Shown here: positions 1 through 11,133 of the stretch, piece after piece | How positions within the stretch are numbered: the stretch's first letter is position 1 | Layout of the letters: each line of letters starts with the position of its first letter | Assembly: GCA_964035575.1 (NCBI GenBank) | Contig: OZ037926.1 | Location: 372,001 to 436,000 of the forward strand | Reading direction: 5' to 3' | Origin: Rhynchopus sp. YZ270_cl-10 | Lineage: Eukaryota > Euglenozoa > Diplonemea > Diplonemida > Diplonemidae | Length of the DNA stretch: 64,000 nt | The notes under the pieces: generated by a model | Told to the model about the DNA's origin: nothing | Database searches by the model: none | What the model saw: only the letters and a program-made list of their open reading frames with translations | Position numbers and translations under genes: made by a program

Positions 1-144
1 AATTTTAAAAGACAGGCTGCAAAAATAAAAAATAAAACAAAACAAAACACAATAAACCAACCAAGGGTTGGCAGGTAGAGAGAGAGACATCGGGTGAAAT
101 CAATAAAGGACCAGAACATAACACAAAAAAAAAAGAAAAGCAGA

Positions 145-200
145 GAGGTTGAACAAAAGTGCCTAACCGTTCCTCGGCGGAACGCGCCAGGGCACTGATT
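145..200. repeat. Family B repeat
   Basis: GGTTGAACAAAAGTGCC, CCGTTCCTCGG, CGGAACGCGCCAGGGCACT. See 57032 for the family description. Confidence 0.65.
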
Positions 201-737
201 AATAAAATATTGCCATCTGATATATTTGGCCATTCCCAGGAGGGAATTTTGGTTTTTTTTTTTTTTGAGGGGTTTCCCCCGAAAATAAGATCTTCCACTT
301 TTTCGAAAAATCTGATTTTTTTTTTTTTTTTTGATGGAGCCTAGGTGAGAGCCCTGTTTGCGTTTGCGTTTGTTGTTTTTTTTTTTTTTTGTCAAAAGAA
401 AAAAAAATGCGAAAATAGAAAAACTCTTTTTCTGTGAAACAAAAAAAGGGGTCTAAATAAACTCCCTTCTTTTTAAGAACAAAAGACAAGAAAATGAGGA
501 AGAAGAAAAAACACTCACAACCTTCCATTAAAAGAAAGGTGTGATATTTTAAGGAAAAGAAAAGTTTTTGGTTTTACTTGTTACAGTGGTTGCATGCCCA
601 GGGGTTTTTTTTCATGGGAATTTAACAAAAAAAAAAAAACTTGGCAAAGCGTTTTTCTACTCTACTCACAGAGAAAGGAAAAAGTTGGCTCCATGAAGCT
701 ACGTAAGATAAGTCTTACATAAGTATAGTTCACTTTA

Positions 738-790
738 AAGTGAAAGTTGATAGCACAAACGTCTCTGAAACGCAGGCATTGACACTCCAC
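738..790. repeat. Family B repeat
   Basis: AGTGAAAGTTGATAGCAC, AAACGTCTCTGAAACGCAGG, CATTGACACTCCAC. Confidence 0.7.
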
Positions 791-1036
791 ATTAAAAAAA
801 AATGAGGAACCGTCCATTTCCTTCTCGTAATCCTCCCCGTCGCTGTACCGGTTCTTAGGAAAATTGTTGTCGCTGGATGTTACAAAGTTACCTGTGCAAT
901 ATTTTACTTTTATCATTTGTCTTTAGTCAGTCTGCTCAAACGAGCTTGAGAAGAAGAAAAGAAACGATAAAAAAAAGCAAAAAAAAAGAAAGTGTAAGAA
1001 CCTTGCGGCACAAACACATCATTTTATAAAAAAAAG

Positions 1037-1103
1037 AGAAGTTGAAAGTGCAAACGCCTCCACCGTTCCTCGGCGGGCGCAGGGCACTTGGTTCTCCGCG
1101 GAA
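1037..1103. repeat. Family B repeat
   Basis: AGAAGTTGAAAGTGCAAACG, CCTCCACCGTTCCTCGGCGG, GCGCAGGGCACTTGG, TTCTCCGCGGAA. The inner CCG/CGG stem and the AGTGC/GCACT outer stem are both complete. Confidence 0.82.
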
Positions 1104-1136
1104 TATAACAAAAAAAAAGAAAGAACGAAAGAAAGG

Positions 1137-1179
1137 TTTATAAGATGAACCTAAGCCTTTCGTGTTTAGTCACCTCGTA
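1137..1179. repeat. Family A hairpin repeat
   Basis: Founding description of family A. Consensus: a TTTATA leader, outer arm AAGATGA, a short AWCC, inner arm CTAAGC, a loop of about 7 nt (CTCTCGT), inner arm GCTTAG, outer arm TCACCTT. On the minus strand the outer stem AAGGUGA/UCAUCUU closes with one G-U pair and the inner stem is perfect. This copy has GTTTAG for GCTTAG, still pairing. All copies in the window lie in this orientation. Confidence 0.85.
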
Positions 1180-1255
1180 AGAAAAAAAACAACAACACGA
1201 CAACTAGTAGTAGAACCGGACCGCGGGGAGTCAAAAAACAATCAAATCAAGATAA

Positions 1256-1284
1256 GATGAACGTGCCTCTCGGACACACATCTC
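1256..1284. repeat. Family H mini-hairpin
   Basis: AGATGAACGTGCC, TCTCGG, ACACACATCT: arms AGATG/CATCT and GTG/CAC. Other copies: 6985-7017, 11952-11983, 53411-53439, 54082-54112, and partial ones at 22663-22690 and 28920-28943. Confidence 0.65.
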
Positions 1285-1860
1285 AAAAAACAAACGAAAT
1301 AACAAGTACAGCGGATGGCAGAAATAATACGTGAATGCATTTTTTTTTTTGTGTTTTTTTTTGATGAAAAGGAAGAGGGAAAATGGGAAGAGATAAAATA
1401 TCAGAGACGCACGAGTCCTCGCGGAACATAGATACATCCTGTAATGAAAAAAGGGGATACGAATTTCGAGCAAATTTTCGTAGGAAAAGACCTACTAAAA
1501 AGAGAACGTTTTTTTTTTTTTGTTGTTGTAGCGACAATCACGTTATACCTACTGGTATAACGATCTGTACTCAAAGTCGGCCGAAGCCTATGTTTTTTCC
1601 TCCTTACCCTGGTACGATGGGCCTGAGCCTCTGGCTTTTTTTTATTATTGACTGGCGTAACTACTATCTTGGGACAGTAGCCACGATTTTTTTCTGCACA
1701 GGATCCACAAAAGAGCGTAAAAAAAGGTAGTAAAAAACTAAAGGAAAGCAACATGAACTAACGCCAAGCCACAGTGAGTAGCCGTTGAAGAAAACCTGAG
1801 CAAAAAAAGGGCGAGGAGAGTGGGGTACGAAGTTCGAAAAAGGGGGGGAAAAAAAAAAGA

Positions 1861-1946
1861 AATACAATAGCCCTCTCATGACAGTGTACCTTGGTACACT
1901 GTCACAGAGAGGGCTGTTGTACATGACCCCGGCTGTACCGGGGGGG
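1861..1946. repeat. Family E palindromic repeat
   Basis: AATACAATAGCCCTCTCATG, ACAGTGTACC then its inverse GGTACACTGTCACAGAGAGG, GCTGTTGTA. A second motif GACCCCGGCTGTACCGGGGG follows. Forms a long near-perfect hairpin. Confidence 0.85.
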
Positions 1947-2982
1947 AAAAAATGGGAAAAGAAAATGTGTTTTTTTTTTTATATTTCTTTGATATAATGG
2001 GATGCGGCAGTTTGCGTTTTGTTGTAGCAATTCCACAGCGCTCCCGGTTCCCTTTTTTTTGTTGTTGTATCGGCTTTTTCACCAAATAACCTACGCAACC
2101 CACCTGGGTGGGTAAGTTAGGGTCTGTGGTCAGTGTCGTCCGAAGCCTTTGTACTACGGAAGGTAGAGACGTAGTGTTTTTTTTTGTGTCTTTGTTTTGT
2201 TTTGTTCTCGACAATCACCTACCGAGGTAGGGTTTTCGTACTCAATGTCGCCCGAAGGCTATTGTACTTATTGCCGTAAAAAGAAAGACAAAAGAAAAAG
2301 TTGTAATGATGAACCGAAAACCTTCGGTTATTTTGTGAGTTGCCATAAAAGAAAATTGATTTTTTTAAAAAAAATATAAAGTCCCCAGCCCAGCCTGAAC
2401 AAGCGTGGGGTAAAAAAAAGAGTCATTTCGTTCCCTATTACCGTCTCTTTGGGACGCAAGGCAGAAACACCTCTCGAAATCCCGACAAAGACAATAAATT
2501 AGCTTCATATACTTTCAAATCAAAGAAGAGAAAGTACATTATTTTTTGCTTTGTTGCAAAGAAAAGAAAAATGTGAAAGGGAAGTAAGAAAGAGTTGTTT
2601 CCGTACGTCGAAACGTTCCGTAGATTGGTTTCGAACAAAAAACAAAAGGCATATTTGTACAGCATCTTGAACAGGTGACAGGAAAGAGAATCCGATGTTT
2701 GTTTTTATATAAACGGCCTGAGTTAAAGTTAAGGTGTGATAAAATAGCTTCTTGTTTATTCTTATTTTTTTTTGTCGTGTGGTGATTTTTATCGCTCGTG
2801 CACAATCTTGTGAGAATGTATAAATAGAATATGATTGACAAAAAAAAAAGCAAAAACAAAAAATAAAAAAACAGTGATCGAGTGTGTAATGAAAAGCAGA
2901 AAAATGGTCTAAAAAACCCATTCTTGCAAATGAGATTTTGGTACTTCGTTGGCTTTTCAGGAGAGAGGGAAAAAAAGAGTAG

Positions 2983-3017
2983 TTGAAACGTGCTAAAACG
3001 CAGCTCAGTCGAGTTCA
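2983..3017. repeat. Family G repeat
   Basis: GTTGAAACGTGCTAAAACGC, AGCTCAGTCG. A second copy, GTTGAAAACGTGCTAAAAAC, GCAGCTCGGTCG, lies at 22619-22650. Only two copies, same orientation. Confidence 0.6.
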
Positions 3018-3694
3018 TGCAAAAGGGATGAGACATGAGTGATCCGTACCGTACGAGAACGGAGGCGGTTCACAACCGCTCGGCAAGATGTAGGCATCTC
3101 TCCCTTCTGCAAAAAGCTGGACTGACTCAAAAAAATCAAGAGTTTTCATAATACTGTGTGAACAAAAAATACAAGCGTTCTCTGAATTTTCGAAAAGTCG
3201 TTGTTGAAAATAAAATAAACAACATTTTTTTTTTTTTGTTTGATACTCTGTTTAGTGCAGCCATGCTGTCTTCACTATTTTTTTTTTTTCTCGAATGTCG
3301 TGGTTTACTGTTATCATTTTGTGCAAAAAGGAGGGGTTTTTTTATGCACTGAAAGTTCAGACGACACGGGTCGTAAACTGATGGCCTCCAAAGAAGAAAA
3401 AAAATATGACAAAAAAAAAATGGTTATTCACATTTGGTGCATCAAAAAACACCCCCAAAAAAGGGTAGTTTTAAAGACAACACCCCAAAAAAAGAAAATT
3501 CCTTGGTGAATGGCAGATGACACATTCGAACAAGGGAGGGGAAAAGAAAAAAAAAAAACACCTGATTTTTCTTGTGATATTATATTCTTCGTTTTTGGCG
3601 GGTTTTTGTGCATTTATTGCACAGAAATTTTGGAGAAATATATAAAAAAAAAAAAAAAAAATGGGGAAGCCACGAGAGGAGAGGGGGGGAAATT

Positions 3695-3730
3695 GTAAGA
3701 TGAAGCTAAGTTTTCTTTGAGTCACCTTAA
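3695..3730. repeat. Family A hairpin repeat, divergent
   Basis: GTAAGATGAAGCTAAG then TTTTCTTTGAGTCACCTT: outer arms kept, inner 3' arm decayed. Confidence 0.55.
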
Positions 3731-3752
3731 AAAAGCATAATATTATAGAGAA

Positions 3753-3784
<32 letters not shown>

Positions 3785-5014
3785 GAGGGGACGGGGAAAA
3801 ATCTCGAAAATGTCAAAAAAAAAAAAATAATGAAAAACTCTTTTTTTGGCTGTTGTTCTGGGAGGGGGGGGGAAGAACAAAAAAAAAAAAAAAAAATCAA
3901 TAAAATTCATAATAAAAAAAGTCTAGTCCAGGTTACACCGTATGCCCCCCACCGCTACTCCCTACCCAATTCCCCCGCTCCTTCCACGCATCGTTTTATT
4001 CCCACCCATTAATATTAAAAAGGCATCTGTCATGTATTTTTTTTTTTCTTTTTTTTTCGTTACTAAAGTTGTAGGGGAAGGGGGGGAGGGATCTGTGGGA
4101 GGGTTGTCACATTTTTTCATTGAAAATACATTTCTTTGTATTTGGTTTTCTTTGCACGATAATCATCAAAATACACGGAGGACAGGGGAAATGCTAATGA
4201 TACTGGTCTAAATGACTAGTGTTTAACGAATAGTGTTCCACCAGCAACACTACTAATATAGCCCTAGTCGTTATGACTGGTAGTTCCACTGGTCGGTAGG
4301 TCCCCTGACTGGCCCACCGTATATGAGATATGTCGGGGTTGGGGGAGGGGATATTAAAATCAAAACAAAACACTCCGGTTTAAATATGGTCGGACGTTTG
4401 TATGCTTTTTTTCTCTGAAAAACTTCGGTCGTAATATATTTTTTGTCTGGACAATCAAACAAAGAACAAACCCTGTTCTCTTTTTGACCTGCGGAAGCAG
4501 TGTGGCATCTCCGCCTTTTGGAACTACACTGGGACCTGGTCCCGGATGGTGCCCCCTTTTTTTTACCCAACATTAGGCGCACCCTCTGATGTTGTACCCC
4601 CATGGTTGCTTTTTCGTATTTCTTTTTTTCTCTTCGCAATGAAGTTTCCTGCAATGTATCATCAAGACTCGGAAGTGGTGTAAAAAAAGAAATCCTTTTC
4701 AACACACCACAACGAGCTTATCTGATCGGCAGTATAAGAGCTATTGATATATCATTTCAGTGACCCCCTCCCTATATGGTGTGGTGTGGGTCAAATTAGA
4801 AGGAAAAAAGTTCGGGGAAGATGAACACAAAGGCGTCAAGCCTCGTCATCTTAAATAGAGATACAGCTGTTGGACATTTACTGTGAAATCTGGTCCAATG
4901 TTGTTTTTTGTTTTTGTCTTTTCTAACAAAAAAAAATGGGGTCCAACATACTTTCGTAGCACGGCACTTTCTATTCCAAGAGAAATAACACGTGGTGTGT
5001 ATGGGACGTAGAAA

Positions 5015-5647
5015 CAGGGTGTTTCCTAATTTCGGAACTTTTCCGGAAAATTTCGACATCCGGAAGCAAATTTTTTCCCTGAAGAAACGGTAGGTTTTCA
5101 GGCCCAAAACACACCGCGAATGGCATTTCCGGAATCCGTCCGCGCTGTGGTGGGGTCAATTTGCCGAAATGGCCAAGTTCTTGGTGTTGGTCAAAATGAG
5201 TGTAAGGAAAAGGGGACCAGGTAAATCCCACAACCCAGATTTTCTCTCCCTGATCCTGAAAAACATGAAAATGCCCGAAAACATCGGCATTTGCATTTCC
5301 GGAATCCGTCCGTTCTGTGGTGGGGTCAATTTGACGAAATGGACAAGTCCTTGGTTTTGGTCAAAACCCGTCAGTGTAAGGTAAAGGGGGCAAGTGTTTG
5401 CCCGTAGAAACTGGTAGGAACAGGCAGCGCCGCAGGCGCACGGTACCCAACATCGGTGAAAATAAAAATTCCCGAAAACTGCTTTATTTGAATGATTGGA
5501 GCGATCCAGAACAGCGAACATACTTCTTTCGGGAAAATACCAAAACATAAGCACTTTAAATACGCCCCTAATTTTTTCCCGCAAATTTTTTCCCTGGCCA
5601 ATTTTTTCCAAATCCCCGGAAGCGGAAGCAAATTAGGAAACACCCTG
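5015..5647. mobile_element. Non-autonomous hAT-like DNA transposon
   Basis: Ends in perfect 18-bp terminal inverted repeats, CAGGGTGTTTCCTAATTT, and is flanked by the identical 8-bp direct repeat CGTAGAAA (5007-5014 and 5648-5655). Eight-bp target duplications with CAG-type ends are diagnostic of the hAT superfamily. The 633-bp element encodes no transposase. Inside, about 100 bp around GGAATCCGTCCG occurs twice in direct orientation (5119 and 5301), each with GTGGTGGGGTCAATTTG. That motif reappears, inverted, in the 261-bp repeats at 62801-63322. Confidence 0.9.
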
Positions 5648-6654
5648 CGTAGAAACAACAAAAAAAAAATAAACAAAAATAAAATAAAATAAAATGTAAC
5701 AACTTTCATACAATACAGCAAGGCTGAAGTACGCAAATAGGCCTGGAATAAATCAATTTTGAGCCGACCTTAGTGAGGCCGATTCGGCCTCGTTGCATTG
5801 TATGAACTTTATTAACTAAGGGTATATAATACTTGGGGGACTCAACATATGCTATGAAAGTCTCTTCGAGAGAGCACAGGGAAAAAAAAATGCAATTTAC
5901 GTTGAAAAGACCCCATTCTGTTGTTGCATCGACATTCAGCTGGGAAGGGTCAATGCTGGCCAATAAAAAAGGCCTTTTTTTTTTTACGTTTATTTTGAGA
6001 TCTGTTTCAGGTTGTTTTTTTTGTGTTTTGTGTTTTGTGTTAAGCCAATGAATTATTAAAGCGGACCCCCCTTCCCTTTCGAGACCTGTCAATATCGGCA
6101 CTTTCGGGAAAACACCGCGAAATATCGGTGAATCCATAAAAAAGGTAGCAAAAAAAAAAAAAAAAAAATGTGATTGTTGAAAAATCAGTTTGTTCTGGGT
6201 TACAAAAGTAGGTAAAGAAAATGGTTGGTTCTGGTTGGGGTGGGTATTGTAACATCAAAAAAAAAAAAAAAAAAGTTACTACCATGCATACATCCGTTCT
6301 TTGGTTCTGAAGAGGGGGGTGGGTTTTCGTGATTTACATCTGATCAATAAAATAAACTGTGACAACCACCACCCCGGATAAAAAAGATCTGTACTCAATG
6401 TTGGCCGAAAAAAATACCCCCATTTTTTTTTTTTTTTTTTGTCTCGTGGGATCACTGTGGTCACACCCATTCCCTCACTGCGCGTGAGAGCAAAGCAGGG
6501 AGGGTGAAAAGGGAGTAGAGGGGGGGGGAGAAAAAAAAATCTACCCCCTTTTATTCTGATACTGAATATATTTTTGTTCAAAACCAAACAGTAAAAAAAG
6601 AAATAACCATCAGCAGGCTTCCCACGAGAACACTTTTTTTTTTAAAATAATATG

Positions 6655-6970
6655 CTACTTACTACCCTGCGACACGTGTTGTTCTGTGGGCTAACCGGGT
6701 CTTGCGACTCCAACTGCCCTTTAAACTCAACATCACGGGTACCGTTGATGCTTCGAGCGGGGTGACACATTGTGTATGCATTCCACTATCCCTGGCCGCT
6801 TAGGGGGGGCACAGACAGCACACCTTTTCCCCAGGGTGTGGCAGGGCCCTGCTCTCATGAACAGCGCGGGACTCTGGTCTGACTTCCGTTCGGTGAAGAG
6901 AAAAGGCAATGCTTGTGGGTACGCGCATTACCCTTGGCTGTCATCTCCACGCACTTCAAAAATACATCTC
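6655..6970. other. GC-rich unique block, possible non-coding RNA
   Basis: About 300 bp free of homopolymers in an otherwise A/T-run-rich stretch. It has local hairpins (ACACC, TTTTCCCCA, GGGTGT; GCAGGGCCCTGC) but no plausible protein. I tried to match it to RNase P, SRP and spliceosomal RNAs and could not. Confidence 0.25.
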
Positions 6971-6984
6971 TTTTAAAAAATGTA

Positions 6985-7017
6985 GATGAATGTACCTCAT
7001 CTCGTGCACACACATCT
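6985..7017. repeat. Family H mini-hairpin
   Basis: AGATGAATGTACCTCATCTC, GTGCACACACATCT. Precedes a B repeat at 7114. Confidence 0.6.
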
Positions 7018-7113
7018 TTGAGGTTGAAAAACTAAGGGTTTGCCGCCCAGGTTTTGACCAGGCGGGCATCTCCCTTCCACTGTCGAACAAAAAAAAAAGG
7101 AAAAAAAAAAGGG

Positions 7114-7152
7114 TAAAAGTTGATAGTGCAAACGCTGGGACGCAGGCACTGA
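7114..7152. repeat. Family B repeat, short
   Basis: AAAGTTGATAGTGCAAACGC, TGGGACGCAGGCACTGA. Confidence 0.72.
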
Positions 7153-7426
7153 AATAAAAAAAGGGGGGAACTTAGGGAGGGGGGAGAGGGAGGAGGGAAG
7201 TGCACACAACCCTGGGAGGGTGAGGGGGAAGAGGGTGGGGAGAGGAAAAAAAAAAAGAGGGAGAGAAGAAGGAGAGAGAGAGAAAAGAAAAAGACAAAAA
7301 AAAAAATTGAATAGAATCTCTCAATGTATTAGTGCAAAGACACCGTGAGGATGAGCTGCACTATACTTTTTTTTAAAGAGAAGGGGGAAATTGTCAGGGC
7401 AAAAAAACGCGCCCTGCACTGAATTG

Positions 7427-7480
7427 TTTCATATACTAACTATTCTACTGAATAGATGGTATAATAGGGTGCACTAAATG
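7427..7480. repeat. Family J repeat
   Basis: TTTCATATACTAACTATTC, TACTGAATAGATGG, TATAATAGGGTGCACTAAAT. Matches the copy inside the mutase intron at 26485; a degenerate one lies at 28184-28236. Confidence 0.65.
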
Positions 7481-7727
7481 TTGCAGGGGTAGTTTTTTCA
7501 CCCCCTTTTTTGACTTTTTGATGAGAGGATTTTTTTTTTCGATCTAAGATCATAATCTTGAGTTTTGTGTGTGTGATAAATTGTCGGAATAACGTAGGTG
7601 ACGCTACAAAGCTTCAAAACGTTTACTTATTTTCAATTTATCCGCTTTCACATTGCAGAGAGAATCATTTTTTTTCCTTTAGGTGTTATCCACATTCCAC
7701 CGCTTGTGAAGAAGTTGGTTTTTTTTT

Positions 7728-7778
7728 GAAAACATAGTTGTATTAGTGTAGCCACCCTAGAGTGTGTGCTTCACTATG
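7728..7778 (-). mobile_element. Family D SINE-like repeat
   Basis: Minus sense: AGTGAAGCACACACTC, TAGGGTGG, CTACACTAATACAAC, TATGTTTTC, then A-run. See 17703 for the cleanest copy. Confidence 0.75.
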
Positions 7779-8473
7779 ACTAGGGGGGTTTTTTTTTTTT
7801 GCATTCTCTACCTCCTTTTTGAAGGGGGTGAGTGACTCCAAATGCCTTTAAAAAAATACCGGAAAAATAGATGGACCCTAAAAAAAGAAAAAAAAAAACT
7901 ATTGCAAAAACTCCAAAAAAATTGAAAAAAAAGCCCCATAATTTTTTTTTTGCGGTACAATATCTTCTACTTTCGTTGTTGTTGACAATCACCTTAAGTA
8001 CCCTGGCGGGGTAACTCGGGTCTGTACTTTGAATATTGACCGAAAGAGAGAAAAAAAAAGAAAAAAAACAACATCTGTGACCCACAATCACATACTTCTT
8101 CTGTCCTCCCCCTTTTGCCTATTTCCTTCACAAAGAAAAATCGTTTTTTTTAACCCTATTCATTGCTTAGTGTATCAAAGGGGGTAGGACAGTCAATTCA
8201 AATGAAAAGAAAAAAGATGAAGTTAAAAAATAGGGAGCGAGAGAGAGAGAGAAATGGTATCAAGACACCACAACAAAACATTTTTTTTTAAAGAAGAGAT
8301 CAGGAACAACCTTTGGGCCATCTATGAATTGTAGTAAGATTTTTTTTTCCTCCTTCCACTAGCTCTCAGTAAGTTCTCACAGACTCTCACAGCCCTGTTG
8401 CGTGTCTCACGGAGATGATCATAAATGGCCCAACCTTTAGATGTGATATTTAACACAAATAAGTTTTTTTTTT

Positions 8474-8520
8474 GAAAACTTGGTTGCATTAGTGTAGCCA
8501 CCCTAGAGTGTGCTCCACAG
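8474..8520 (-). mobile_element. Family D repeat
   Basis: Plus strand TGAAAACTTGGTTGCATTAG, TGTAGCCACCCTAGAGTG, TGCTCCAC, with the A-tail on the minus sense (AAAAAAAAA from the plus-strand T-run). Confidence 0.8.
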
Positions 8521-9437
8521 TAAATTTGTTGTTGTTGTAAAACCCCTTCACAAAAAAAAAAAAAAAAAACAAGGGGGGGTCCCATTTTTCATTGTGATTG
8601 TTTTTTGCTTTACAGTTTGTTCCACTTCCGAAAATCTTCAGGAATTCTTTTTAACTTTTATTTTTTGTGGTGTCAGGTATCCTCCATTTAATGGTAACGA
8701 TGTATTATTAATTACATACTTTACACCATTGGAATATTATTGATTTCACTTTTTTTTTTTATTTATTTCTTGTTGATAAACTCTCGGAATAATGTATGTG
8801 TGCTACCCCGAAAGCGATCATTTCTTTCAAAGTCTGGGACACTATCTTTACTTAAAAAAAGTGCCGTTGTCTGTTTGTTTGTTTTTTTTTCTCTGATGCA
8901 GACTCGATGGTAAAAAAAAAAAAAAAATCCCCTTTTCTGAGGGGTCACCCATTCTCCAGAAGGAAAAGGTGAAGCTTTGACAGCAAAAAGAAAATAGCGT
9001 GAAATATGTAGTATTGATTTTTTTTTGCACACATTCTGACTTTGCGGCAAAGAAGAAACAGAAGAAGAGGCTTTGATCTTCACCTGAGCAACTTCGTTTT
9101 AGAAACCCACGTACATTGTTATGTACAATTTCTACAAAGATAACCTGTACAGATAGTCACTTTGGGGGGTATTTTTTTGTGTTTGTTTTCTTCTTTTTGT
9201 ATTGATTTTTTTTTTGCTGTTGTTGTTGCTGCTGCTGCTGCATAGACAAACCTATACTTGTTCAATTCGGCGATTGCAGACACAAGAACAACAATTAAAA
9301 AAAAAATTCTGTTTTGTTCGACCAAAACCCTATCCTCTTCTGTATTCAAATTACATGGCGGAGAACGGATTAGAGTTGCTTCAGATGAGGATCTGTGCAG
9401 GTGGAAAAAAAAAAATGAAAAACACGGATGGGGGAAA

Positions 9438-9622
9438 ATAGTGTCCTCACTAATCCGCCTGATTCGGACCTGCACATCTGGGGAGTTTCGGGGACTTTCC
9501 GGGAGGACACTATACCCACCTGTACCCAAAAGTACTTTATTTTTGGGCCCAAATTTCGGGGAGTATCGGGGGTAGTGTCCGGGGCGTAGCTGCAAAACTC
9601 ATGATGGGTCCGAATCAGGCGG
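9438..9622. repeat. Compound foldback
   Basis: CCGCCTGATTCGGACC at 9455-9470 is exactly inverted at 9607-9622. Interleaved with it, ATAGTGTCCTC at 9438-9448 is inverted at 9503-9513. The two pairs cannot both form as simple nested stems. The region is GC-richer than its surroundings and non-coding; it may be a decayed inverted-repeat element. Confidence 0.7.
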
Positions 9623-9890
9623 CCAATATAAAATTCTTGGATTTTTTTTTTTTTTTAATATGGAAATATGAGATTCAACGTGTAGCGAAGGTTAATAAAT
9701 CGCTAATTTTCAAGCGTCAAAACGGAATATACGAAAAAAAAAGAAAAGAACAAAACCAGAACTGGGAGTAATGATTATGAAAAAAAATAAGAACAAAAAA
9801 ATAAATAAATAATAAACTGAAAAGACGTACAAGCCCCGCAGAACAGACACATCTGAAAAAAAAAGTAATTGAGAATAGAATAACAAAGGG

Positions 9891-9926
9891 GGAAGTGCAA
9901 ACCGCTCCAAAGGAAGCGCAGGCACC
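9891..9926. repeat. Family B repeat, divergent
   Basis: GGAAGTGCAAACCGCTCC, AAAGGAAGCGCAGGCACC: inner CGCT/AGCG replaces the usual inner stem. Confidence 0.5.
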
Positions 9927-10257
9927 AACGACCCTCAATACGCTTATTATGAAAAAAACAATAGAAATAATGACCTTTTTAAAAAAGGGAAAATTAGCAG
10001 ATTCTTTGCAGTACGCTTTTTTTGTGTTTTCATTTCCCCCCTGAAAGGGAGAGACAAACAACAATACTCGTTACATAACAGGATAACATACTTTTTCGCA
10101 AATTCAAAATGGGGAAAAAAAGAAAAAAGGAAAAAAAAGAAAAGAGAAAGAAAAGAGAGAAAGATGGGGTGTTAATATTTACTTTAACTACGATGCTTTC
10201 CCTCCTCAACCGCATCGTTGCAAAGGAGAGAGAGAGGAGGAATTCCTGTATTTCTTT

Positions 10258-10326
10258 TTGATAAATTGTTGAAGTAGTGTAGTTGCCTCGGGTTGTGTTG
10301 CCACAGTTTTGTGCAAATCTCCACTT
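10258..10326 (-). mobile_element. Family C SINE-like repeat
   Basis: Family description. In the minus-strand sense: AGTGGAGATTTGCACAAA, CTGTGGCAACACAACC, CGAGGCAA, CTACACTACTCCAAC, AATTTATC, then an A-run. About 70 bp, seven copies, all in one orientation. Head AGTGGAG and core CTACACTA-T-CAAC are shared with family D. No coding content and no inverted ends, so a tiny A-tailed retroposon or a conserved 3' UTR element fits best. Confidence 0.8.
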
Positions 10327-10951
10327 GTCTTATGTATTTTGTTTCTTTTTTTCCCCCGATTATTTTTGCTTACTGGGGACGAATAAGAGATATGGAGGGT
10401 AATTAGAAGAAGGTCAAAAAAAGCGTGAATTAGAGATCTCATATCTCCTATTTTCGCTTTTTTTTTATTTTCCAAAAAAATCCCATATTTTTTCTCTTCC
10501 GTTCGCCTATTTGAAGATACCATGTCTTATTCGCCCCTCCAGTAATTGTTTTTGCAAAGCGCGTGGGGAAAAAAACCTCCTCTTCTCCCCTTTTGTATCT
10601 CTCTATTTTTTGTGTGATTTACACGTTCTGAAAATGTGATCTGAAAATAGATGGCAATGGGCCACAGGCACGCATTTTGCATTCTAAATTTTCCAGAAAC
10701 TCGCATAAAATGAAAAATATATTTTAAATGAAACAGTGCAGCACAGTGCGCACATGAACATAGCAAGATCGCTTGAGGTACAAGCAATCCGGCATACGGG
10801 TCTGCGTCTCGTTGTTTCTCTTCCGAACCGTCACATTCGTGGGGCACCTTAGTCCTGCATAAGGAACCGGACCCCTTCTCTGACAGTAGGAACAAAAATA
10901 AAAGACAACAAAAGCAAATAGACAAATATCTGAAAAAAAGGTTGGAAAATT

Positions 10952-11082
10952 TACTACAACAGCCCTCTCATGACAGTGTACCTTGGTACACTGTCACGAG
11001 GGCTGTTGTACAATGAGCGAGTGTATCGGGGGTGGACCCCCCCAACCATGCAGTCCTACATCCATTTCGTGGTTAACATCTG
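10952..11082. repeat. Family E repeat, full length
   Basis: Reference copy: TACTACAACAGCCCTCTCAT, GACAGTGTACCTTGG, TACACTGTCACGAGGGC, TGTTGTA, then GGGGGTGGACCCCCC and CAACCATGCAGTCCTACATC, CATTTCGTGGTTAACATCTG. Two hairpins in a row, 131 bp. It ends 43 bp before the target duplication of the MULE-like element. Confidence 0.85.
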
Positions 11083-11133
11083 GAAACAAATAAACGCAGA
11101 TGGGCCTCTACCGGAGGTGGGGTGCACATACAT

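Larger units (their letters stand above)
1..5014. other. Gene-free, A/T-run-rich
   Basis: No coding frame above homopolymer noise. Holds repeats of families A, B, E, G and H, an AG-rich tract (3747-3786) and a unique hairpin block around 3040-3110 (GCGGTTCACAACCGC). Confidence 0.7.
5648..11133. other. Gene-free
   Basis: No gene. Holds families B, C, D, H and J, the GC-rich block at 6655, the compound foldback at 9438 and a moderately complex stretch at 10640-10870 with no recognisable content. Confidence 0.7.

Noticed and set aside
6655-6970. RNase P or SRP RNA
   Set aside because: An ACAGAC segment and local hairpins exist, but the conserved blocks of these RNAs do not appear with the right order and spacing.
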